Origin: Massilia sp. Leaf139
GTDB taxonomy: Bacteria > Pseudomonadota > Gammaproteobacteria > Burkholderiales > Burkholderiaceae_D
Length of the DNA: 64,000 nucleotides
Direction of reading: 5' to 3'
Assembly: GCF_001424165.1 (NCBI RefSeq)
Contig: NZ_LMOJ01000023.1
Location: 199,708 to 263,707, forward strand
A program made the translations under genes and the position numbers. The notes beneath the pieces are model-generated. The model did no database searches. It had not been told where the DNA came from and saw nothing but the letters and a program-made list of their open reading frames with translations. Within the stretch, counting starts at the first letter, position 1. Each line of letters opens with the position of its first letter. This document shows positions 1 through 9,357 of this stretch, piece after piece.

Positions 1-1295
1 CCCGCCTCGATCTCGTAGTTGTCGGTGCGGTACTCGAAGCCGGCCGCCAGCGAGACCTTGCGTCCGCCCAGCTCGAGCGGGCCGCGCAGGTCGGCATTAA
101 AGGTGGTCTGGTTGAACTTCAGGGTGCCGGTATCGGCGTCCAGGGGCGATTCGGCGTAGATGCCGCCGCTTGGCCTCGGTTCGTACCAGTAGCTGACGTT
201 GATCGAGTTACGCTCATGGAAACCCAGTTCGCTGCGGCCATGGTTGACGCTGGTGTCGAATTTCCAGTCATTGGCCAAGCTATGGCGGTAGCCGACGGCA
301 AAGGAGGCGTCTTTGACGGTCGTCTTGATGTTCGGCAGGAAGCCGTCCGGATAGATGGCCGGCACGTTGCGGTTGTCGCCGGCTCTGCGGTAGAAGCCGC
401 CCGAGTCGCCGGTACGCTTCGACACGCCGCCAAAGGCGTAGAATTCGCTATCCTTGTCGATCGGCAGGCCGGCATTGACCCACAGGAAGGCATCCTTGGC
501 CAGGCTGTCGCCGATGCGCTGGGTGACGCGTGGCGGATTGACCTCCCCCGACGTGTTCAGGCCGGCGCGGTTGGTCTCGCCGCGGCGGCGGCCTTCGGCC
601 GACAGGTTCACGTAGCCGCCGTCGCCGATGGCGAAGCCGGTATTCGCGCTGGCCGAGATCATGTCGCCGTCGCCTTCGGCCGTGGTGCCGATCGAGGTGC
701 TGGTCTGGGTTTCCTTGACCTGCGTTTTGAGGACGATGTTGATCACGCCGGCGATCGCATCCGAACCGTACTGGGCGGCGGCGCCGTCGCGCAGCACCTC
801 GATGTGCGAAATGGCCGACATCGGGATCGCATTGATGTCGGTACCGGCCGAACCGCGGCCGATGGTCTGCTGCACGTTCACCAGCGCCTGCTGGTGGCGG
901 CGCTTGCCGTTGACCAAGACCAGCAGCTGGTCGGGGCCGAGGCCGCGCAGGGTGGCCGGACGAATGATGTCGGTGCCGTCGCTGATGAAGGTGGTCGAAA
1001 AATTGAACGACGGGTCGAGCGTTTGCAGCAGCTTGCCCAGTTCCAGCGGGCCGGCGGTCTGCATGTCCTTCACATTGATCAGGCCCACCGGGTTGGCGGT
1101 ATCGAGCGCCGTCTTGGCACTCGAGCGCGAACCGAGCACGACGACGCGGGCCGGATTGGCCTCATCGGCGCCCGTGCTGGCAGTAGCGGTAGCGGTGCTG
1201 GTGGTGTCCTGGGCGCTGGCGGGGTGGAGCACGGCCAGCAGGGCGGCGGCAAGCAGGGTGCGGCGGAAGGGATGGCAGGCAGGGTGACTCGTCAT
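1..1295 (-). CDS. TonB-dependent outer-membrane receptor, C-terminus beyond the window
   Basis: This is the first 431 residues of an outer-membrane TonB-dependent receptor; the 3' end runs off the left edge. From the ATG at 1295 the protein has a Sec signal peptide (about residues 1-29, ending HPASAQ), a Thr/Ala-rich linker, and a plug domain with the family strings LRGLGPDQLLVLVNGK and IEVLRDGAAAQYGSDAIAG. The start of the beta-barrel follows. A purine-rich GAGAG ribosome site precedes the ATG. The ligand cannot be told; the plug resembles receptors that bacteria rich in TonB systems use for organic ligands. It lies 211 bases downstream of dacB on the same strand, with no obvious terminator between them. 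The long plus-strand reading frame across this region is an antisense shadow. Confidence 0.85.
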   Translation of the reverse strand, partial: MTSHPACHPFRRTLLAAALLAVLHPASAQDTTSTATATASTGADEANPARVVVLGSRSSAKTALDTANPVGLINVKDMQTAGPLELGKLLQTLDPSFNFSTTFISDGTDIIRPATLRGLGPDQLLVLVNGKRRHQQALVNVQQTIGRGSAGTDINAIPMSAISHIEVLRDGAAAQYGSDAIAGVINIVLKTQVKETQTSTSIGTTAEGDGDMISASANTGFAIGDGGYVNLSAEGRRRGETNRAGLNTSGEVNPPRVTQRIGDSLAKDAFLWVNAGLPIDKDSEFYAFGGVSKRTGDSGGFYRRAGDNRNVPAIYPDGFLPNIKTTVKDASFAVGYRHSLANDWKFDTSVNHGRSELGFHERNSINVSYWYEPRPSGGIYAESPLDADTGTLKFNQTTFNADLRGPLELGGRKVSLAAGFEYRTDNYEIEA

Positions 1296-1506
1296 GTTCT
1301 CTCTTTTCTTGGAAAGCGAAACGGAATACGTACCATAACGTGTGGATATGTTTCCATACGTGCAATTCATATTAACAATTGACGTTTGTCCATACAACGC
1401 GCACGGCATAAGCGTTGTATTTGCGTGTCATCACAGCAATATTGGGTGCGAAGCAAGAGGAAAGGCAGTAAGCTCGATTGCTTGAGCCCGTTTTTGGTGC
1501 ATGCGT

Positions 1507-3009
1507 TTATGGTTGCGCAGCCACCGGCGTCGGCGCCACGTTCGGCACCACTGCGGCACCCGACCGCGCCACCCAATCCACCAGCGCATCGACCACCGCG
1601 CGCCCGCGTCCTTCTCCCGCGAGCTCGTCGTTGACCATCGCCACCACCACGTTCTGCACCCCATTCGCATCCGGCACATAGCCGGCCACGGCCACCACAT
1701 TGCGCAACGTGCCCGTCTTTAAACGCGCGCGGCCGGCGGCCGGGCTGCCGCCGAGGCGGCGGCGCATGGTGCCATCCAGCGCGGCGATCGGCATGCTAGC
1801 CAAGAATTCCGGCGCCCAGTTGCTGCGCAGGCCGGCGCGCAGCAAGCCCCCCATTTGCACCGGGCTGATGCGTTCGATGCGCGACAGGCCGGAGCCGTTC
1901 TCGATCACGAAGCCGCTGTCGTCGATGCCGCGCGCGCGCATCCAGCTGCGGATCGCGGCGTCGGCGCGGGTATACGTCGTCTGATCCGCCAGCGGCGGCA
2001 GCGGCCGGCTGCCCAGCACGGGATCGGCTTCCAATGCGCCCAGGCTCAGGAACAGGGTGCGCGCCAGCGCGTTGTCGGACGGCTTATTGGTATCGCGCAC
2101 CACTTCCGGCAGCGCGCGCGCGCGGTGCTCGGCCAGCAGGCGCGCGTCGAGCGGCGCCGTTCCGGTGACCGTCTTGCCGCTCAGCTTGCCGCCCAGCTGT
2201 TTCCATTGCAGGCGGAACAGGCCGTCGATATAGTCGTCGCGTTCGAGCACGTTGACGCTGTTGCTGCGGGCACAGTTCTTCGGATAGGTGCCCTGCAGCA
2301 GCACTTTGAGTTTGCCGTCGGCGCCGCGCACCGTCTGCGGCAGCTTCCAGCCGTTTTCCCATGTCATGCAGTCGGCGTCGATCAGGGTCATGGCCGAGGC
2401 GACCGTGACGCCGGCCAGCGCCGGCTGCATCTCCAGTTGCAGGCGCTTATCGGTCGAGCGCATGTCGAGCTGCAGCATGTTCTTGTTGATCAGGAGCGCA
2501 TCGGGGATGACGTTGTAATACGCCTCGGGCGACTCGTCGAAGGGCGGCAGGCCGACGTCCAGGCGCGCCGGCTGGAACAGGCTGCGGTCGAGCACCAGGT
2601 TGCCGGCAATGCGCTTGATGCCGGCATTGTGCAGGGCGCGCAGCATCCCTTCCAGCACTTCGTCCGAGAGGTCGGCATCGGCGCCGCCGCGCAGCACCAG
2701 GTCGCCCTGCAGCACGCCGTTTTTCAGTTCGCCATTGCTGAGCAGCTCGGTACGTCCCCTGAACACCGGCCCCAGCTGTTCCAGGCTGACCAGGGTCGTC
2801 ACCAGCTTCATGGTCGAGGCCGGCTGCATCGGGCGCTCGGCACCGTGCGCCAGCACCACCTGGTCGCCGCGCAGCACGAGGGCGCCGACGGCATCCGGCG
2901 TCATGCCGTTCTGCGCCAGCAGCTGCGCCACCGGTTCCGGCAGCTGGGCGCGTGCCGCCTGTGAAAAGCAGGCGAAGAGGACGGTGGCGAGGGCGAGCTG
3001 ACGCAGCAT
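1507..3009 (-). CDS. dacB: D-alanyl-D-alanine carboxypeptidase/endopeptidase (PBP4 family)
   Basis: Periplasmic penicillin-binding protein 4 of the S13 family, which trims or hydrolyses peptidoglycan peptide bridges. All three active-site motifs are visible: SxxK (STMK, Ser about 65), SxN (SDN, about 311) and KTG (about 431). An export signal (LALATVLFACFSQAARAQ) starts the protein. I chose the ATG at 3009 because AAGGA lies five bases upstream on the minus strand and the signal peptide starts directly after it. An ATG at 3036, overlapping the stop of the upstream gene, would add nine residues that do not look like a signal sequence. At 500 residues it fits the family. It follows the SpmA/SpmB fusion gene and is probably co-transcribed with it. 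Confidence 0.93.
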   Translation of the reverse strand: MLRQLALATVLFACFSQAARAQLPEPVAQLLAQNGMTPDAVGALVLRGDQVVLAHGAERPMQPASTMKLVTTLVSLEQLGPVFRGRTELLSNGELKNGVLQGDLVLRGGADADLSDEVLEGMLRALHNAGIKRIAGNLVLDRSLFQPARLDVGLPPFDESPEAYYNVIPDALLINKNMLQLDMRSTDKRLQLEMQPALAGVTVASAMTLIDADCMTWENGWKLPQTVRGADGKLKVLLQGTYPKNCARSNSVNVLERDDYIDGLFRLQWKQLGGKLSGKTVTGTAPLDARLLAEHRARALPEVVRDTNKPSDNALARTLFLSLGALEADPVLGSRPLPPLADQTTYTRADAAIRSWMRARGIDDSGFVIENGSGLSRIERISPVQMGGLLRAGLRSNWAPEFLASMPIAALDGTMRRRLGGSPAAGRARLKTGTLRNVVAVAGYVPDANGVQNVVVAMVNDELAGEGRGRAVVDALVDWVARSGAAVVPNVAPTPVAAQP

Positions 3010-3032
3010 GGGCATCCTTGATGATTGTTCCA

Positions 3033-4271
3033 TCATCCGAAGAACAGGTAAGCGACGAAAATGGCGGCGATCACGCCGGCGAGATCGGCCAGCAGGCCGT
3101 AGCCGATGGCGTAACGGGTCTTGCGGATACCGACCGAGCCGAAATACAGTGCGACGATGTAGAAGGTGGTGTCGGCCGCGCCCTGCAGGATCGACGCCAG
3201 GCGTCCGACGAAGGAATCGACGCCATAGGTCGTCATCGCATCGATCATCATCGCGCGCGAGCCGCTGCCCGACAGGGGTTTCATCAGGGCGGTAGGCAGG
3301 GCACCGACGAAATCGGTCGGCAGGCCGAGCTGGGTGAATACCCAGCTGAAGCCGCTGACGATCAGGCCGAGGATGCCGGAATTGCGCACCACGCTGATGG
3401 CGACCAGCATGCCGACAAGATAGGGAATGATCTTCAGCGAGGTCTCGATGCCGCCCTTCGCACCCTCGATAAAGGCTTCGAACACATTGACCCCCTTGCG
3501 CAGCGCCGCCACCATGAAGGCCGCGATGATCGAAAACAGGATCAGGTTGGCGGCCACCACCGAGACCAGCTCGATCTCCGATTTCGCCAGGTAATTGGTG
3601 AGATAAAACACGAGCGCGCCGATGATCGCCGTCAGGCCGCCGATCCAGCCGAACACGACCGGGTCGAGCAGGTTGATGCGCTGGCGCAGGCTGACGGCGA
3701 CGATGCCGGTGAAGGTCGAGCAGAAGGTGGCGATCAGGGTTGGAATGAAGATGTCGGCCGGGTTGGCGGCGCCAAGGATGGCGCGCTGGGCCATGATCGC
3801 CAGCGGAATCACGGTCAGGCCCGAGGTCTGGATCACCAGGAACATGATCTGGGCATCGCTCGCTTCATCCTTGCGCGGGTTCAGCGTTTGCAGGCTCTCC
3901 ATCGCCTTCAGGCCGAACGGGGTCGCGGCATTGTCGAGCCCGAGGATATTCGCCGAAAAATTCATCACCATGTGGCCATTCGCGGGATGCTCGCGCGGCA
4001 CGCCCGGGAAGATGCGGGAAAAGAACGGGGCAATGATGCGCGCGAACAGATTGATGGCGCCGGCCTTCTCGCCGATGTTCATGATGCCGAGCCAGAGCGT
4101 CATCACGCCGGCCAGGGGCAGGGCGATGTCCATCACTGCCATCTTGGCCGAGCTGAAGGTGCCGTCGATGACGCGCTTGAAGATTTCGCTGTCGCCGAGG
4201 AACAGCCATTGGGCAAGTGCGGCGATAAAACCGACGAGGAAAAAACCAGTCCAGATGTAATTGAGTGCCAT
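3033..4271 (-). CDS. SpmA/SpmB-type fused nucleoside-recognition (Gate) domain membrane protein
   Basis: A 412-residue inner-membrane protein made of two related hydrophobic halves. The first (about 1-200, with NGHMVMNFSANILGLDNAAT) resembles spore maturation protein A. The second (about 220-412, with IIPYLVGMLVAISV and MKPLSGSGSRAMMIDAM) resembles SpmB. In spore formers these are separate proteins; the fused form is known from non-sporulating bacteria, so the name does not imply sporulation here. The transported substrate is unknown. The stop codon region overlaps the possible upstream start of dacB (TGA within ATGATG), which suggests an operon and a possible link to cell-wall metabolism. 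That functional link is inference. Confidence 0.85.
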   Translation of the reverse strand: MALNYIWTGFFLVGFIAALAQWLFLGDSEIFKRVIDGTFSSAKMAVMDIALPLAGVMTLWLGIMNIGEKAGAINLFARIIAPFFSRIFPGVPREHPANGHMVMNFSANILGLDNAATPFGLKAMESLQTLNPRKDEASDAQIMFLVIQTSGLTVIPLAIMAQRAILGAANPADIFIPTLIATFCSTFTGIVAVSLRQRINLLDPVVFGWIGGLTAIIGALVFYLTNYLAKSEIELVSVVAANLILFSIIAAFMVAALRKGVNVFEAFIEGAKGGIETSLKIIPYLVGMLVAISVVRNSGILGLIVSGFSWVFTQLGLPTDFVGALPTALMKPLSGSGSRAMMIDAMTTYGVDSFVGRLASILQGAADTTFYIVALYFGSVGIRKTRYAIGYGLLADLAGVIAAIFVAYLFFG

Positions 4272-4461
4272 GAATCATTCCGATCAGCGCGCGGGCCGTT
4301 CAGGCGTTTGGCCCGGATGACGCCGCTTGTTCAACAGCCGCAGACGAATCACGGCATGCATGCGCACGATTGTGCAGCGCAGAGTATAGGCGCAGAGCAA
4401 GGTGCAAGGATGAAAGAATGCAAGCGCGCCATGTACAAAAGTTATGCGCGCGGTGTTTCGT

Positions 4462-4490
4462 TTGCCTGCACACCACAGCGCGCCTATGAT
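4462..4490 (+). promoter_or_regulatory. sigma-70-type promoter for the solute-binding protein gene
   Basis: A -35 box TTGCCT at 4462-4467 and a -10 box TATGAT at 4485-4490 are separated by exactly 17 bases. Transcription would begin near 4497, about 20 bases before the ATG at 4517. The gap to the divergent SpmAB-type gene is otherwise featureless. Confidence 0.5.
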
Positions 4491-4516
4491 ACGCACGCTC
4501 AACCAGGACTTGCACC

Positions 4517-6316
4517 ATGACACTTCGCACCGCCCTTTCCGCCTTGCTGCTCGCCGCCGGCGCCACCTGCACGCTGGCGGCCGGCGCGGCGCCGGCGACG
4601 CCGGCCAAGGGCGAAAAAGTGCTGCGCCTGTTCCTGTCCACGAGCGAAACCGGCCTCGACCCGGCCGCCGCCTCCGACATCGCCACCTTGTCCCTGTTGG
4701 AAAACCTGTTCGACCCGCTGCTGCGCTACGACTACCTGGCGCGCCCGGTCAAGCTGCGACCCAACACGGCGACCGCCATGCCGGACATCAGCGCCGACAA
4801 GCGCACCTATACCTTCCGCATCCGTCCGGGAATTTACTTTACGCCCGACCCCGCCTTCAAAGGCGTCAAACGCGAGATGACGGCCCAGGATTACGTCTAC
4901 AGCATCCGCCGCCTGTACGACCCGGCCATCAAATCGCCCTGGTCGTACATGTTCGACGGCAAGCTCGAAGGCGACGAGGCCTTCAAACAGCGCTTCAGCC
5001 ACGCCACCCAGATTCCCGGCCTGCAGGCGCTCGACCGCTACACGCTGCGCATCCGCCTGAAGGAAGCGGACAATAATTTCCTCTTTTATATGGCGACACC
5101 CGCATCGAGCGTGGTGGCGCGCGAAGTGATCGAGGCCTATCCGGGCCAGGCCGGGAATCACCCGGTCGGCACCGGCCCCTTCATGATCGGCGAGTGGAAG
5201 AGAAGCGACCGCATCGTCTTGCTGGCCAATCCGTATTCCACCGCGGTGTTTAACGCCACACCTGGCGATGATCCGCAGGACAAGGCCATCGCGGCGTCCT
5301 TGCAGGGCAAGCGCCTGCCGCGCGTGGATCGTGTGGAGGTCAAAATCGCCGAGGAATTCCAGGGCCGCATGCTCGGCTTTCTGAACAGCGAATACGATTA
5401 CCTGGAGCAGGTGCCGGAATCGATGACCGACATGGTGATCCGCGAGGGCGCCCTGAAGCCGGAGCTGGGCGCACGGGGAATCACCTTGTCGCGCTTCCCG
5501 GTGCTGCAGACCTATTACATGTGGATGAACATGAACGATCCGGTAGTCGGCGGCTATACGCCGGATCGGATCGCCCTGCGCCGCGCGATTTCGCTGTCCT
5601 ACAACAGCCGCGAGGACATCGCGCTGTTAAAGAAAGGGTTTGCGATCAAGGCGGAGTCGCCGCTGCCGCCGAACGTGCTCGGCTACGATCCCGCTTACCG
5701 CAGCCCGGTGCCCTACGACCCGGCCCTGGCGAATGCTCTACTGGATCGCCACGGCTACGGCAAACGCGATGCGGACGGGTTCCGCCGCGCACCCGATGGG
5801 AAACCGTTGACGCTCACCATGCACAGCGAAGCGACGGTCGGTGGCCGCCTGCGCGACGAGCTGTGGCGTAAATGCCTGAATGCGATCGGCCTGCGCGTCG
5901 TCTTCAAATCGGACAAGAAGACCGAGATCATCAAGGCCTCCCGCCTGGGCAAGGTGACGATGTTCGAGAGTAACTGGATTGCCGACTTCCCCGACGGCGA
6001 CAATTTCTATCAGCTGCTGTACGGCCCGAACGCCGGCCGCGCCAATTACGCCCGTTTCAATTTGCCCGCGTATAACGAACGCTACGAGCAGGCGCGCCTG
6101 CTGAGCGACGGCCCGGCGCGCCAGCGCCTGTATGGCGAGATGAACCAGCTGATCCATGCCTATAACCCCTGGGTGCCCCTGACCCATGCGGTCTCGGCCG
6201 ATTTGCGCCATCCGTGGCTAAAAAACTACAAGCGCCACCCGGTGGAATTCACGTCCTGGCGTTATCTGGACGTCGATGTTGCGGAAAGGGCACGTTTGTC
6301 ACGGCAGGCACGCTAG
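4517..6316 (+). CDS. ABC transporter periplasmic solute-binding protein, family 5 (peptide type)
   Basis: A 599-residue extracytoplasmic binding protein of the DppA/OppA (SBP_bac_5) class. A Sec signal peptide (about 1-25) precedes the typical start LRLFLSTSETGLDPAAA, the SLLENLFDPLLRYDY segment and, further on, the dipeptide-binding core (TYTFRIRPGIYF, MTAQDYVYSIRRL). The carboxy end contains NWIADFPDGDNFYQLLYGP, typical of the family. An AGGA ribosome site lies upstream of the ATG. No permease or ATPase gene is adjacent, so it is an orphan binding protein. Its neighbours are a TonB receptor and an LD-carboxypeptidase downstream and a PBP4 upstream on the other strand. This suggests, without proof, uptake of peptides or murein peptides. 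Confidence 0.88.
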   Translation: MTLRTALSALLLAAGATCTLAAGAAPATPAKGEKVLRLFLSTSETGLDPAAASDIATLSLLENLFDPLLRYDYLARPVKLRPNTATAMPDISADKRTYTFRIRPGIYFTPDPAFKGVKREMTAQDYVYSIRRLYDPAIKSPWSYMFDGKLEGDEAFKQRFSHATQIPGLQALDRYTLRIRLKEADNNFLFYMATPASSVVAREVIEAYPGQAGNHPVGTGPFMIGEWKRSDRIVLLANPYSTAVFNATPGDDPQDKAIAASLQGKRLPRVDRVEVKIAEEFQGRMLGFLNSEYDYLEQVPESMTDMVIREGALKPELGARGITLSRFPVLQTYYMWMNMNDPVVGGYTPDRIALRRAISLSYNSREDIALLKKGFAIKAESPLPPNVLGYDPAYRSPVPYDPALANALLDRHGYGKRDADGFRRAPDGKPLTLTMHSEATVGGRLRDELWRKCLNAIGLRVVFKSDKKTEIIKASRLGKVTMFESNWIADFPDGDNFYQLLYGPNAGRANYARFNLPAYNERYEQARLLSDGPARQRLYGEMNQLIHAYNPWVPLTHAVSADLRHPWLKNYKRHPVEFTSWRYLDVDVAERARLSRQAR

Positions 6317-6503
6317 TACGCGTCGGATTTCCGCATATAAATATTCCCGAAAGTTATACTTCCCGCCAGATATTTCATTGGCTGGCCTTACCTGCCTTGC
6401 GTAGTCTCGGCACGAGAACATAGCGTAATGCCATGACATTACGATGACCAGCACCGCATTGCCGCCTTTATTAAAAATAGACGGAAACCCTTAGGAGAGA
6501 CGC

Positions 6504-9275
6504 GTGAAGTTAAAGAAACTGGCCCATCTGATTGCCCTGATCGGCGTGGCAAGCCCGGCGGTGGCGCAGCAGCTGCAACCGAATACCCCGATGGCACGCG
6601 TCGAAGTGACCGGCTCGAGCATCAAGCGCATCGCCAAGGAAGGCGCGCTGCCGGTGCAGGTGATCAATTACGAGCAGATCGAAAAACAGGGCATCACCAC
6701 CACCGAAGAGCTGGTACGCACGATCTCGGCCAACGGCACCGGCGCCGACAACATGACCTCGGGTAACAACGTGTTCGGCGCCGACGCCGACCGCGTCAGC
6801 GGCGGCGCCTCGTTCGCCTCGCTGCGCGGCCTCGGCCCGAACAGCACCCTGGTGCTGCTGAACGGCCGCCGCATCGCCACCCACGGCGGCAGCGGCAAGG
6901 CGGTCGACCTGAATTCGATCCCGCTCTCGGCCATCGCGCGCGTCGAAATCCTGAAGGACGGCGCCTCCGCCATCTACGGCACCGACGCCGTCGGCGGCGT
7001 GGTCAACTTCATCCTGCGCACCAATTACCAGGGCGTCGAAGCGTCGGCCAACATCAATGCCACCGAAGAAGGCGGCGGCACCACCCACCGCGCCACCCTG
7101 CTGGCCGGTCATGGCGACCTCGAAGCCGACCGCTTCAACGTGATGGCGTCCGTCACCGTCGACAAGACCGACATGCTGCATTCGCACCAGCGCAAGTTCG
7201 CCAATGGCTTCCAGCCGTCGCGCGGCCTGTCGCCGGACACCACCGGCACCCCGTATGCGAACCAGCTGACCGGCGCCGGCACGGCCCTGGGCGCCAACTT
7301 CACGGTGCCGGGCGATGCCACGCGCTACCTGCAGGCCAACCTGCTGAGCTTCCAGAACAAGTGCGATTCGATTCCCTACATGTCGCAGTACCAGAGCCAG
7401 CTCTGGGCGGACGTGACGCCGGTGACGCGCACGCGCTTCTCGTGCGCGTATGACTATGGCGCCGACTACGTCATGATGCCGCCGGCCGAGCGCGCCAATG
7501 CGATCGCGCGCGGCTCGTTCCAGATCGCGCCGAACCACCGCCTGTTCGTCGAAGGCATGGCCTCGCATTCGAAGGTGACGTCGATCCTGACCCCGATGCA
7601 GATCTCGACCTCGCTGGCAACTGGCAGCGCCTACCCGGTCGGCGGCGCCTACTACCAGGATCTGTCGCAGTACGTGTCGACCTTCGACCGCACCAAGCCG
7701 ATCATCTATAAATGGCGCGCCACCGATTTCGGCAACCGCGAGATGGACAACACCACCGAGAGCGCGCGCCTGCTGGTCGGCCTCGAGGGCACGCTCGATC
7801 GCTGGGACTATAAACTCGGCCTGGCGCGCGCAATGAGCAAGACGCAAACCACGCTGACCGACGGCTATGCCTTTACGACGCCGATGTACCAGGCGCTGGG
7901 CACCGGCAAGATCAACCCATGGCTGGCCCCGGGCCAGACCCAGACCGCCGAAGCGCTGGCGCTGATCGAGTCGACCAAGTTCCGCGGTGACCTGCAGCAC
8001 GGCCGCACCACGTTGACCCAGCTCGACGGCTCGATCTCGGGCGAGGTGTTCAACCTGCCGGCCGGCGCCGTCGCCGCCGCGGTCGGCTTCGACCTGCGCC
8101 GCGAAGGCTACGAATACGGCCAGGACGCCGACGCCACCATCGTCTGGCAGGCGCCGGGCAATGCCGCGCTGAAGGAAGCCACGCGCGACATCAAGGCCGT
8201 GTACGCCGAACTGATCGTCCCGGTCTTCAAAGATTTGGAAGTTCAGCTGGCCGTGCGCCGCGACGACTACAGCGTGATCGGCGCCACTACCAATCCGAAG
8301 ATCGCCTTCCGCTACCAGCCGACCAACTGGCTGCTGTTCCGCGGTTCGGCCAATAAAGGCTTCCTGGCGCCGAGCTTCACCCAGCTGTACTCGGCCTCGC
8401 TCGACGGCGAACTGCCGAACGGCGTGATCGACCCGATCGGCTGCCCGGCCAATCCGGGTAACCCGGAATACTGCGCGATCGCGCGCCTTGACTTCAAGGC
8501 CGGCGGCAATTCGTCGCTGCGTCCGGAGACCTCGAAGCAGGGCACGCTGGGCATGGTGATCGAGCCGTTCAAAGGCTTCTCGGCTTCGCTCGACTACTGG
8601 ATGATCAACACCCAGGACAAGATCCTGAACCGCACGCCGCAGATCATCCTGGCGAACCAGCCCGCGCTGGCCGAGAACGTGATCCGCAACGCGCCGAATG
8701 CCAGCGGCATCGGCACCATCGACTACGTGCGTTCGGGCTGGATCAATGCCGGCGGCGCCAAGACCCGCGGCGCCGATCTCGGCCTGCGCGGCGATGGCCG
8801 CGTGAGCGACGTCAAGTGGAGCGCCGCGCTGGACGGCACCTGGACGCAAAGCTTCAAGTTCGCCGAACTGGCGGGCCAGGAGTACAAGGAATACGTCGGC
8901 AAGTTCTACACCCGCGACCTGTACCTGCGCTGGAAGCACAGCGCCACGCTGACCGTCAGCCGTGGCGACTGGAGCGGCATGCTGAGCCAGTTCTTTGCCA
9001 GCGGCTACAAGGATCAGGTGCCGAACAAGGGTATCGGCGCACCGCCGGCCGGCTTCGATCCGGATGTGTCGAGCTACACCCGCTTCGGCCTGTCGGCGAC
9101 CTACACCGGCTTCAAAAACACGTCGCTGACCTTCGGCATCCAGAACCTGTTCGACCGCGATCCGCCGTTCACCGCGCACAACGTCGATGAAGTCGTGGGC
9201 GCCGGCTGGGATCCGCGCGTGGCCGATCCACGCGGCCGTTCGTTCTCGCTGACCTTGAAGCACAAGTTCTTCTGA
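6504..9275 (+). CDS. TonB-dependent receptor with plug domain
   Basis: A complete 923-residue outer-membrane TonB-dependent receptor. It starts at a GTG preceded by AGGAGA, followed by a signal peptide ending VASPAVAQQ. A TonB-box-like segment (ARVEVTGSSIKRI) leads into the plug, with LRGLGPNSTLVLLNGRRI and ILKDGASAIYGTDAVGGVV, then a long beta-barrel. The protein ends in Phe (LTLKHKFF), as expected for BAM-assembled barrels. The plug type, with its R-G-L-G-P motif and the short GSSIKR box, is common among receptors for oligopeptides or oligosaccharides; the ligand is not determined. A strong terminator follows the gene. It lies 187 bases after the solute-binding protein gene, so the two may act in sequence across the envelope. 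Confidence 0.93.
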   Translation: MKLKKLAHLIALIGVASPAVAQQLQPNTPMARVEVTGSSIKRIAKEGALPVQVINYEQIEKQGITTTEELVRTISANGTGADNMTSGNNVFGADADRVSGGASFASLRGLGPNSTLVLLNGRRIATHGGSGKAVDLNSIPLSAIARVEILKDGASAIYGTDAVGGVVNFILRTNYQGVEASANINATEEGGGTTHRATLLAGHGDLEADRFNVMASVTVDKTDMLHSHQRKFANGFQPSRGLSPDTTGTPYANQLTGAGTALGANFTVPGDATRYLQANLLSFQNKCDSIPYMSQYQSQLWADVTPVTRTRFSCAYDYGADYVMMPPAERANAIARGSFQIAPNHRLFVEGMASHSKVTSILTPMQISTSLATGSAYPVGGAYYQDLSQYVSTFDRTKPIIYKWRATDFGNREMDNTTESARLLVGLEGTLDRWDYKLGLARAMSKTQTTLTDGYAFTTPMYQALGTGKINPWLAPGQTQTAEALALIESTKFRGDLQHGRTTLTQLDGSISGEVFNLPAGAVAAAVGFDLRREGYEYGQDADATIVWQAPGNAALKEATRDIKAVYAELIVPVFKDLEVQLAVRRDDYSVIGATTNPKIAFRYQPTNWLLFRGSANKGFLAPSFTQLYSASLDGELPNGVIDPIGCPANPGNPEYCAIARLDFKAGGNSSLRPETSKQGTLGMVIEPFKGFSASLDYWMINTQDKILNRTPQIILANQPALAENVIRNAPNASGIGTIDYVRSGWINAGGAKTRGADLGLRGDGRVSDVKWSAALDGTWTQSFKFAELAGQEYKEYVGKFYTRDLYLRWKHSATLTVSRGDWSGMLSQFFASGYKDQVPNKGIGAPPAGFDPDVSSYTRFGLSATYTGFKNTSLTFGIQNLFDRDPPFTAHNVDEVVGAGWDPRVADPRGRSFSLTLKHKFF

Positions 9276-9299
9276 TTCCGATCGGAGAATGAGCAGAAG

Positions 9300-9339
9300 C
9301 TGCCGGCCGGATGCATGCGCATCGGCCGGCAGTTTTTTT
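9300..9339 (+). terminator. Rho-independent terminator after the TonB receptor
   Basis: Arms CTGCCGGCCG and CGGCCGGCAG are perfectly complementary. An inner ATGC/GCAT extension and one bulged G complete the stem, which is followed by seven T residues at 9333-9339. It lies inside the longest possible reading frame of the next gene, which argues for that gene starting downstream of it. Confidence 0.9.
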
Positions 9340-9357
9340 ATCTGGATGACGACCACC

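Noticed and set aside
216..1382. Plus-strand frames opposite the first TonB receptor
   Set aside because: The minus strand translates to a clear signal peptide and plug domain; the plus frames have shadow composition only.
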